A stretch of DNA of 64,000 nt from Clostridia bacterium (GTDB taxonomy: Bacteria > Bacillota > Clostridia > Oscillospirales > CAG-382): the NCBI GenBank assembly GCA_017399965.1, contig JAFQAP010000021.1, forward strand, positions 1-64,000. Reading direction: 5' to 3'. Numbering within the stretch: position 1 is the first letter of the stretch; each line of letters opens with the position of its first letter. Shown piece by piece: positions 41,696-48,518 of this stretch. The notes beneath the pieces were generated by a model that worked only from the letters and a program-made list of their open reading frames with translations, did not search any database and was not told the origin of the DNA. The position numbers and the translations under genes were made by a program.

Positions 41696-44015
41696 TTAAT
41701 ACGGTTAGTTTTGCATACGCACCCAGCAATTTCTTAACCATTCCGTTATCAAACTGTATCTCATACAGTGCGTCGCCGCCCATAGCTTCGGCAGAGATTA
41801 TTTCTCCTTCGCCGAAGAAATTGTGCTTTACTCTTGTGCCTGCGGCAAGAATGGGAGATGCGGTCTTTGGTTTTTCGGAAACGAGGGTGGTTTTTGACGT
41901 ATAGGTATACTCGGGGACTTGGGTGTAGCTTCCTTTTTGGCGGAAGCCTTTTTCTGTTTTAATACATTCTTCCGGGATTTCATCTGCAAAGCGGGAAACA
42001 CGGTTTACGTTGGTCTGTCCGTACATCATACGGGTGGAGGTGTGCAGGATAAGAAGCTGTTTTCTCGCTCTGGTCATTGCCACGTATGCAAGACGGCGTT
42101 CTTCCTCCAGCTCCTTTTTATCTCCCATGGAGCGGGATGAGGGGAACAAGCCTTCCTCGAATCCCGGCAGGAACACGGTGTTGAATTCCAGTCCCTTTGC
42201 GGAATGTACGGTCATCAAGGTGACTCGGGGTGCGTTTTCCTCGTAATCGTCGGTATCCGAAACCAGGGAAATATCCTCTAAAAACGCTCTGAGCGAAGGA
42301 TCTTCGCTTGTTTCCTCGAAAAGTTTTGCAGAGGAAATAAATTCTTCCACGTTGCGCAATTTATCCTCTCCGTCTTCGCCGGAGATAAGGAACTGCTTGT
42401 ACTTGGTAAGCTCCATAACCTTGTCCACAAGCTCGCTCAGCGTATGGGAGGAATTGAACTCACGCAGTTCCTCTATAAGCATACAAAAAGCGTTAAGTTT
42501 TGGATATGCTCTTGAAAGCCCTTGGAATTCGTCTGCGCGGGAGGCGGCTTCAAGAATACTTATTCCTTCGCGGGAAGCCAATGCCTCCAGCCCGTCAAGG
42601 GTGGTTTTGCCGATACCACGTGCAGGTACGTTTATAATACGCCTTGCGCGGACGTCGTCTTTCGGGTTGAGCACCACGGAAAGATATGCCACCACGTCCT
42701 TTATTTCCTTGCGCTCAAAAAAGCGTATACCGCCGTAAACACGGTATGGAATATGGGCGTGGGAAAGGGCGTTTTCTATGGCGTTTGCCTGTGCGTTCAC
42801 ACGGTACAGCACGGCGAAATCACCGTAGCCGTTTACACGGGTGCGCACCTTATCGTCGATATAATTTACAATGTACTGAGCTTCCTCAAGCTGGGTGGGA
42901 AGCTTTTTTAAGGTGATCTTTTCTCCGTCCCCTGCGTCTGTCCACAGAGTTTTTCCTTTTCTGCCCGTGTTATTTGCAATAACCTCGTTGGCGGCGGTAA
43001 GGATATTTTGGGTGGAACGGTAGTTTTGCTCAAGCCGTATCACCTTGGTTTTGGGGAAGGTCTTATCAAATTCAAGTATATTTTCCACCGTTGCGCCGCG
43101 GAAGGAGTATATGGACTGGTCGTCATCTCCCACCACGCAGACGTTTTGTCTGTCCCCCGCAAGGGCTTCTATAAGTCTGCTTTGGGAGGGGTTTGTATCC
43201 TGATATTCGTCAACCAATATGTATTCAAATTGGTTTTGGTATTTCAAAAGCACATCGGGATATGTATCAAACAAAATGTTGGTATACAGAATAATATCGT
43301 CAAAATCCAGAGCAGATGCCTGCTTTAAGGTTTTTGCGTATTCGGTGTATACTGCGGAAATATGGCTTTCCCTGAAATCGGAAGCGGTCTGCGCAAACTC
43401 CTCTGCGGTATATCCCTTTTCTTTAAGACGGGATATTTCATTCTGCAAAACAGAGGGTGCCATAATATCGTCGCTTAAATTAAGCTTTTTAAGGCAGGCG
43501 GTGATGGTTTTTTTGCTGTCGTCGCTGTCGTATATGGTAAAGCTGTTATCAAAATCAAGCAAATGAATGTGCCTGCGTAGTATGCGCACGCATATGGAGT
43601 GGAAAGTTCCTGCCCATATCTCGCTCGCTTTATCGCCGAGAGAGGATTTGAGACGGGTGCGGAACTCCTCTGCCGCTTTGTTTGTAAAGGTTACGCACAG
43701 CACGCGGGAGGGAAAAGCGGGAGAAACAGCCGTCTGTTTTAAAAAATCACGTATCTGGATATTATCGCCGTAATCAATGAGATACTGCATATAGCTTGTA
43801 TTCATTCCCTCGGGCGCTTCGTCGCCGCGGTAATACGCATCGCCGTAATTAATAATGTGGGCAATACGGTTTACCAAAACGGTGGTCTTTCCGCTGCCTG
43901 CGCCCGCAAGCACCAGAACGGGACCGTTTACATTGAAAACCGCTTCTTTTTGTTTATCGTTAAGGTTTCGGTATAATCTGCCGAAAAGCTTTTGTTTTGC
44001 CTGTGTATATGTCAT
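41691..44015 (-). CDS. pcrA: UvrD/PcrA-family DNA helicase
   Basis: A 774-residue superfamily 1A helicase. The motifs appear in order: Q motif LNDKQKEAVF, Walker A LAGAGSGKTTVLVNRI, motif II DEYQDTN, QSIYSFRGA, motif IV LEQNYRST, TVHSAKGLEF and VAMTRARKQL. The C-terminal 60 residues (GTRVKHNFFGEGEI) form the small Tudor-like domain that contacts RNA polymerase in PcrA. CGGAG precedes ATG and the promoter is at 44048-44076. It stands alone. Confidence 0.94.
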   Translation of the reverse strand: MTYTQAKQKLFGRLYRNLNDKQKEAVFNVNGPVLVLAGAGSGKTTVLVNRIAHIINYGDAYYRGDEAPEGMNTSYMQYLIDYGDNIQIRDFLKQTAVSPAFPSRVLCVTFTNKAAEEFRTRLKSSLGDKASEIWAGTFHSICVRILRRHIHLLDFDNSFTIYDSDDSKKTITACLKKLNLSDDIMAPSVLQNEISRLKEKGYTAEEFAQTASDFRESHISAVYTEYAKTLKQASALDFDDIILYTNILFDTYPDVLLKYQNQFEYILVDEYQDTNPSQSRLIEALAGDRQNVCVVGDDDQSIYSFRGATVENILEFDKTFPKTKVIRLEQNYRSTQNILTAANEVIANNTGRKGKTLWTDAGDGEKITLKKLPTQLEEAQYIVNYIDDKVRTRVNGYGDFAVLYRVNAQANAIENALSHAHIPYRVYGGIRFFERKEIKDVVAYLSVVLNPKDDVRARRIINVPARGIGKTTLDGLEALASREGISILEAASRADEFQGLSRAYPKLNAFCMLIEELREFNSSHTLSELVDKVMELTKYKQFLISGEDGEDKLRNVEEFISSAKLFEETSEDPSLRAFLEDISLVSDTDDYEENAPRVTLMTVHSAKGLEFNTVFLPGFEEGLFPSSRSMGDKKELEEERRLAYVAMTRARKQLLILHTSTRMMYGQTNVNRVSRFADEIPEECIKTEKGFRQKGSYTQVPEYTYTSKTTLVSEKPKTASPILAAGTRVKHNFFGEGEIISAEAMGGDALYEIQFDNGMVKKLLGAYAKLTVLK

Positions 44016-44047
44016 GAATTCTCCGATATTACAAAGTTAATCAGTAT

Positions 44048-44076
44048 ATTATAGCACACAATGTTTTGAAATGCAA
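44048..44076 (-). promoter_or_regulatory. promoter of pcrA
   Basis: TTGCAT (44076-44071), 17 bp, TATAAT (44053-44048). Confidence 0.65.
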
Positions 44077-44096
44077 GGGATAATAACAAGGAATGT

Positions 44097-44444
44097 GGGA
44101 CACGTCCATTCGGCGCAGAACCAAAAACGCAAAAAATAATATACATTTCTGTTTTGCAAATCCCCGCAATGTAGGGCGGGGGTTCACTCCCGCCGTTTTC
44201 CACAGCAGAAAATAGGTAAAAATTTTTCCGACGAAAATCGTCTCCAAAATTTTATTTATTTTGCGTTTTTGTAGACGTTTTTAGTCGGTGGGCAGTAGAT
44301 TTCTACAGCTCCAAGGGGTCCCCGAAAAATGCTGCCGCATTTTTTGGGGTGCCCGATTCACACGCCTAAAAACGCCTTCTGCATCCACTTCGGGGTCCCT
44401 GCAAATGCGAACAGCATTTGTGGGGTGAAGGCTGCCCCGTGTCC
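44097..44444 (+). repeat. largest F2 element, with two nested F1 copies and an F3 hairpin
   Basis: Left arm GGGACACGTCCATTCGGCGC-AGAAC; right arm TTCTGCATCC (44377-44386), then an F1 copy (44392-44425) and GTGTCC (44439-44444), which inverts GGACAC. Inside are an F3 hairpin (44171-44195), a terminator-like hairpin, TTTGCGTTTTTG, and the terminal hairpin CGTTTTTAG/CTAAAAACG split by an F1 copy (44320-44349). Nothing coding is seen. Confidence 0.7.
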
Positions 44445-44488
44445 TTCAGATTTTGAGAATTATAGCCGGCAGATATCAAAAATTTTAA

Positions 44489-44558
44489 TAAAAATGTTTT
44501 TTGCGTAACGCAAAAAACTACCATAGTTCATCGTTCATAGTTCCCAGTTCATAGTTAT
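44489..44558. repeat. F4 element (reverse) with GTTCAT arm
   Basis: GTTTTTTGCG-taa-CGCAAAAAAC followed by TACCATAGTTCATCGTTCAT-type units. A remnant of the F2 left end (GCGCCGAATGAACGCG) follows at 44568-44583. Confidence 0.6.
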
Positions 44559-44585
44559 ATGCGCCGAATGAACGCGCTCCTCATT

Positions 44586-44614
44586 AAAAAAACGGCGATT
44601 TCTCGCCGTTTTTT
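44586..44614. terminator. terminator of the E2-like gene
   Basis: ACGGCGA/TCGCCGT stem with A and T tracts, adjacent to the stop codon at 44613. Confidence 0.8.
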
Positions 44615-45473
44615 ATTTAATATCTTCTATAACCTGCTCCGGCTTTTCATCCAAAACCTCGGGGTTGGACATAATTGTGCGCAAATATTTAAGGGCGGAG
44701 GCGAAATAATATCCATCGCAAATGCGCTCATCGGTAACCACGCAGTAATCCACGTATTTTCTGTCTGCGGGAGCGCCGTTTTTGTCCAATTCCACCACGC
44801 TTCGCTTTGCGCCGAAGGATATAAACAAGGGCACGTTGCCGAAATTATATATATGGTGGTAGATGGGCGGAATACCCAAAGAGCCCATAGACGTTATTAT
44901 CATAGATCCGTGGAAGGGAGAAAGCTTGGAAAGGGAGCGGGGCAGCATACGGTGGTAATCCATCTTGTTAAGCACCCACACGGCAAACTTTAAAACAAAG
45001 CGGGGCAGTGAGCCGAGGATGCGGGCAACGTCATCGAAGCTGCTTTCTTCGTTACGGGCTACCTCTATCTCTTTGTTTATGATATTGTATACGTCCTCCG
45101 CGGTGGCATCTGCGGGGAACTCCATTTTTATGACCGTATCCGGTGAATCCAGCCGCATTTCTTTTTTTATGGTCATAGCCACTTCGATATTATTGCGGGC
45201 ATAGATACGCTGACCCCGTATAAAACGGTTTATTGCGGGACGCTGGGAAACGGTGCGCACGTATGCGGCAACAAGAAGATGCATTACACCGAAGCCCTTT
45301 AAGCCTTCTTTTCTCTTTTTAAAAATATAATCGTCTGCGGCGGAGGTCTCAAAACTGTCGCGTATCTGGTTGCAGGCGTCGTTACGCTGGGGCATTATAA
45401 AAGACTCTATTTTGGACATAGGGTTTACTGTCTTTAATTTTCTGCCTTCCTGCCAGGAGTGTTTGATTTCCAT
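44613..45473 (-). CDS. stand-alone 2-oxoacid-dehydrogenase E2-like protein lacking the catalytic His
   Basis: A 286-residue protein with the chloramphenicol-acetyltransferase-like fold of E2 acyltransferase domains. It has no lipoyl or E1/E3-binding domain. GSMIITSMGSLGIPPIYHHI and FGNVPLFISFGAKRS are family-like. The active-site motif, normally DHRxxDG, reads TDERICDG, so Glu replaces the catalytic His. No pyruvate dehydrogenase genes are nearby. It is probably not a dehydrogenase component; role is unknown. Confidence 0.8.
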   Translation of the reverse strand: MEIKHSWQEGRKLKTVNPMSKIESFIMPQRNDACNQIRDSFETSAADDYIFKKRKEGLKGFGVMHLLVAAYVRTVSQRPAINRFIRGQRIYARNNIEVAMTIKKEMRLDSPDTVIKMEFPADATAEDVYNIINKEIEVARNEESSFDDVARILGSLPRFVLKFAVWVLNKMDYHRMLPRSLSKLSPFHGSMIITSMGSLGIPPIYHHIYNFGNVPLFISFGAKRSVVELDKNGAPADRKYVDYCVVTDERICDGYYFASALKYLRTIMSNPEVLDEKPEQVIEDIK

Positions 45474-45492
45474 AAGTTACCTCAATTCTTTT

Positions 45493-45650
45493 GGGACGCG
45501 TTCATTTGGCGCAGAAGACACCCCTCAAAACCTGCGGTTTTGTGGGGACCCCGTGAACCAAAAACGCAAAAATTATAAATATTTCTGCATCCACTTCGGG
45601 GTCCCTGCAAATGCGAACAGCATTTGTGGGGTGAAGGCTGCTCCGCGTCC
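45493..45650 (+). repeat. short F2 element with two F1 insertions
   Basis: Arms GGGACGCG (45493-45500) and CGCGTCC (45644-45650) match. The left end TTTGGCGCAGAA (45505-45516) is followed by an F1 variant at 45517-45554 with stem CAAAACC/GGTTTTG, bounded by GAA on both sides (45514-45516, 45555-45557). Then come CCAAAAACGCAAAAA and the right end TTCTGCATCC (45583-45592). A second F1 copy lies at 45598-45631. The middle of the usual F2 is deleted. Confidence 0.75.
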
Positions 45651-45710
45651 TTCAGATTTTCACTTTTAATACATTATACCGAGAAATTTACGAAAAGTCA
45701 ACATATCGTC

Positions 45711-45739
45711 TTGATTTTTCATTTTTTGGGTGTTATAAT
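45711..45739 (+). promoter_or_regulatory. promoter of the solute-binding lipoprotein
   Basis: TTGATT, 17 bp, TATAAT (45734-45739). GGAGG follows 8 bp before ATG 45777. Confidence 0.75.
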
Positions 45740-45776
45740 TATTTTGTATCAAAAAATATTTTTGGAGGAAACACAA

Positions 45777-47279
45777 ATGAAAAGAGCTTTGGCTGTAATA
45801 CTGCTTACGCTTCTTTTGGCTGCAGCTTTGGTTGCCTGTAACGACGATGTGGAGAATGTTTCTCTTGATAACACCTCTTCCGACGGATACGTGGCAAACG
45901 TGCCCGAAAAGGATTATAAAGGAGAAAAAATAATCTTCCTCGCTTCCGGCGTTAACGAAACCGCCAATTCCGAAATTCTTTATAACGAATACGTTGACGG
46001 TCAGGAAGGTCAGCTTCCCGAAGTTGTTAACGATGCACTCCGTGAAAGAGTTAACTATCTTTACGAAAAACTGGGCGTGGTCGTAGAGGAAAAGTACATA
46101 TACGACAGCAGCCGCCACCACGGCGCCACCCTTACCTATATGCGTGAAGACCTTGTGACCGGCGCAAAATCCTACCACGTAGCCGCACCCTGCCTTTACG
46201 ATTGCGCAGCCCTTGCTGCAGAAGGTATCCTCGTTGACCTGCTCAGCGGCGAGATCCCTTATCTTGATATGTCCCAGCCTTGGTGGGATCAGTCCTTTAA
46301 CAAGGAAATGACCCTTAACGACGCGCTTTATTTCACTATCGGCGATATCGGTATCACCAATAAGGACGCTACCTCCTGTATCGCATTCAACAAAAACCTT
46401 ATTGTTGAATACGGACTTGAAAGCCCCTACGATCTGGTTGATGACAACGAATGGACAATAGATAAGGTTATCGAAATGTCCAAAATTGTTAAAAACGACC
46501 TTAATCAGGACGGCAAGATAGATTATCAGGATCAGTTCGGTTACGGCGGACAGTATGACGATATGTGGTTCCTTTTCTATGCTTCCGGTGAGCGTACCGC
46601 TTCTATCGGCGCTGACGGCTGGCCCGAGATCACTGTATATAACGACCGTTCCGTAGACGTTATCGAAAATATCCTCAAGCTTATGCAGGATAAAAATTAC
46701 TACGTTTCCGCCAACGATTACTTCGGTGTTGCCGGCGTTAAGTGGCCCGCAGAGCTGGTTACAAAAGCGTTTGTTGAGGGCAGATCCATATTCAACCTTT
46801 CCGGTCCTTCCTCCACCAGCGCTTACCGCGATATGGAAGATGATTTCGGTCTGGTTCCCTTCCCCAAATATGAAAAGGAACAGGAAAACTTCTATACTCT
46901 TGTTAACCCCTGGACCTCCAATGCGTTCTGTGTTCCTATAGGCCTTACCGAAAAGCAGTACGAAATGATCGGTATAACCCTTGAGGTTATGGGCGCTCAT
47001 TCCAAAAACAACCTGGCTGTTGCGTACTATGATATAGCCCTTAAGTACCAGAAGACCCGTGATGATGATACCGTAAGAATGCTTGATATAATCTTCGCTT
47101 CCCGCGGATGCGATATCGGTATGATCTATAAGTGGGGCGGTATGGACACCATGCTTCACGATCTTATTACCAAACCCGCAGGCTCCTTTACCTCTACCTT
47201 TGAAGCCATAAAGGATAAAGCCCAGTCGGATATGGAAGAAACCATAGAGTTCTACGAAAACGTACAAAGCAAAAAGTAA
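45777..47279 (+). CDS. extracellular solute-binding lipoprotein
   Basis: A 500-residue lipoprotein with signal MKRALAVILLTLLLAAALVAC, quoted as LLTLLLAAALVAC, with Cys at about residue 21 as the lipid site. The body resembles family 1 sugar-binding proteins of ABC importers: VNDALRERVNYLYEKLGV, DVYTIGDIG-like YFTIGDIGITNKDATSCIA, and NPWTSNAFCVPIGLTEKQ near the end. The start was set after GGAGG. No permease or ATPase gene is adjacent, so it must use a transporter encoded elsewhere or have a different role. Confidence 0.82.
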   Translation: MKRALAVILLTLLLAAALVACNDDVENVSLDNTSSDGYVANVPEKDYKGEKIIFLASGVNETANSEILYNEYVDGQEGQLPEVVNDALRERVNYLYEKLGVVVEEKYIYDSSRHHGATLTYMREDLVTGAKSYHVAAPCLYDCAALAAEGILVDLLSGEIPYLDMSQPWWDQSFNKEMTLNDALYFTIGDIGITNKDATSCIAFNKNLIVEYGLESPYDLVDDNEWTIDKVIEMSKIVKNDLNQDGKIDYQDQFGYGGQYDDMWFLFYASGERTASIGADGWPEITVYNDRSVDVIENILKLMQDKNYYVSANDYFGVAGVKWPAELVTKAFVEGRSIFNLSGPSSTSAYRDMEDDFGLVPFPKYEKEQENFYTLVNPWTSNAFCVPIGLTEKQYEMIGITLEVMGAHSKNNLAVAYYDIALKYQKTRDDDTVRMLDIIFASRGCDIGMIYKWGGMDTMLHDLITKPAGSFTSTFEAIKDKAQSDMEETIEFYENVQSKK

Positions 47280-47300
47280 AAACAAATCACCCCGACAACA

Positions 47301-47330
47301 AAAAAGCTCCCGTTTTTCGGGAGCTTTTTT
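47301..47330 (+). terminator. terminator of the solute-binding gene
   Basis: AAAAAGCTCCCG/CGGGAGCTTTTT hairpin followed by T. The same hairpin recurs inverted at 48483-48513. Confidence 0.85.
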
Positions 47331-47392
47331 TGAGTGAAGAGAGCAGAGAGAAGAGAGAAGAGAAACGGTAAGTTTTTTGCGGTGCAAAAAAC
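47331..47392. repeat. F4 element with GAAGAGA arms
   Basis: GAGAGAAGAGAGAAGAG units, then GGTAAGTTTTTTGCG-gtg-CAAAAAAC. It is the left member of an inverted pair around the gene at 47641. Confidence 0.65.
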
Positions 47393-47402
47393 AATTAAAT
47401 TA

Positions 47403-47488
47403 CGGGACGATGAGGACATCGTCCCCTACGGTTATTGAATAGCCGTTGGAAACATCGAACCGTAGGGGCTGACGTCCCCGTCAGCCCG
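47403..47488. repeat. two facing F3 hairpins
   Basis: Reverse copy 47403-47429 (stem GGGACGAT/ATCGTCCC) and forward copy 47462-47488 (stem GGCTGAC/GTCAGCC). ACCGTAGGGG-type ends face each other across about 32 bp. No gene is visible from 47280 to 47640. Confidence 0.65.
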
Positions 47489-47552
47489 CAAACCGTTTCC
47501 ACACAGCTGCCGTCCGCAAAAAGCGCCGCAAACTTTTACATTTTCCTTACAA

Positions 47553-47581
47553 TTGACAAAATACGACCTTTGTGGTAAAAT
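47553..47581 (+). promoter_or_regulatory. promoter of the YwaF-like gene
   Basis: TTGACA, 17 bp, TAAAAT (47576-47581). Confidence 0.75.
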
Positions 47582-47640
47582 ATTCGGCGGAATAAATTTC
47601 GTGCTTCCCGATAAAATATTTTTTTAAAGGACATTTTCTT

Positions 47641-48414
47641 ATGAAAGAATTTTTCGGCTTCGGCGGGTATGAGCGTATACCCGAAGGATATTTTTCCTGG
47701 CAGCATTTAACCTTTGTTTCCTCTTTAATGCTTATAATGGTTTGCGCCGCTTTGTTTTTTGGGTTAAGAAACAAAAACAAAACGGAAAAACAAAAAAACA
47801 AGGTGCTGCTTTGGGCGGCGATACTTATAGACGGAGCGGAGATATTCAAGACGATTATTCTTTGCGTCCGTTCGGAAGACCCGCTGGCGTGGCTGTATAA
47901 CCTGCCGTTGTTTTTGTGCAGTATTCAGCTTATCGCAATTCCTCTTGCGGCACTTTCTTCGGGCAGATTAAAGCAGGCGGCTTTGGATTTTGTGTTTATC
48001 TTCGGCGTGCTTGGGGCGGTCATGGGTACTTATTGCGCAGGTCAGAATTACGGCTCGTATCCCGTACTCAGCTTTGATAACGTGGTTTCCGGAATCACTC
48101 ACAGCATATCCGGATTTGCCGCTTTGTATATCGGATTTTCCCGTATGATAAGTATGAAAAAGAAAAACATATGGATAACCGTATGTATACTTTTGGGATT
48201 TTGTGTTTCGGCGCTTATCGCCAACACGCTGGTGGATTATAACTATATGTTCTTACGCGCCGGTGACGGCACCCCGTACGATATCCTGTACAACCTTGTA
48301 AACGGCAACGCCGTGCTTTATCCTTTGGGAGTTGTAGGTTTGTTTTTGGTGTATATAGTGGCTTTTTATTTCGTCTTTTACCTTTGCACAAAAAGATCCG
48401 CACACAAAAAATGA
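47641..48414 (+). CDS. YwaF/TIGR02206-family membrane protein
   Basis: A 257-residue protein with about seven hydrophobic helices. HLTFVSSLMLIMV, LYNLPLFLCSIQLIAIPLA, HSISGFAALYIGFSRM and ANTLVDYNYMFLRAGDGTPY match the YwaF (TMEM164-like) family, with its conserved NYMFL motif. AAAGGAC precedes the ATG. It is monocistronic, and its flanks are inverted copies of each other (47301-47392 and 48418-48513). The biochemical role of the family in bacteria is not established. Confidence 0.85.
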   Translation: MKEFFGFGGYERIPEGYFSWQHLTFVSSLMLIMVCAALFFGLRNKNKTEKQKNKVLLWAAILIDGAEIFKTIILCVRSEDPLAWLYNLPLFLCSIQLIAIPLAALSSGRLKQAALDFVFIFGVLGAVMGTYCAGQNYGSYPVLSFDNVVSGITHSISGFAALYIGFSRMISMKKKNIWITVCILLGFCVSALIANTLVDYNYMFLRAGDGTPYDILYNLVNGNAVLYPLGVVGLFLVYIVAFYFVFYLCTKRSAHKK

Positions 48415-48417
48415 TCT

Positions 48418-48482
48418 GTTTTTTGCGCCGCACGCAAAAAACCTACCGCTTCTCTTCTCGATTCTCTCTTCTCTCTTCACTT
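48418..48482. repeat. F4 element, inverted partner of 47331-47392
   Basis: GTTTTTTGCGC-cgca-CGCAAAAAAC, then TACCGCTTCTCTTCTC and CTCTCTTC units. Read in reverse it matches 47331-47392 closely. Confidence 0.65.
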
Positions 48483-48513
48483 AAAAAAGCTCCCGGTTTC
48501 CGGGAGCTTTTTT
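48483..48513. terminator. bidirectional terminator between convergent genes
   Basis: AAAAAAGCTCCCGG/CCGGGAGCTTTTTT, TTT loop. It serves both the YwaF-like gene and the minus-strand glycoside hydrolase. Confidence 0.85.
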
Positions 48514-48518
48514 GTTTG

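Noticed and set aside
45666..47387. Minus-strand open frame of 573 codons opposite the solute-binding gene
   Set aside because: It has no start signal or recognisable domain, and spans the terminator and F4 repeat.
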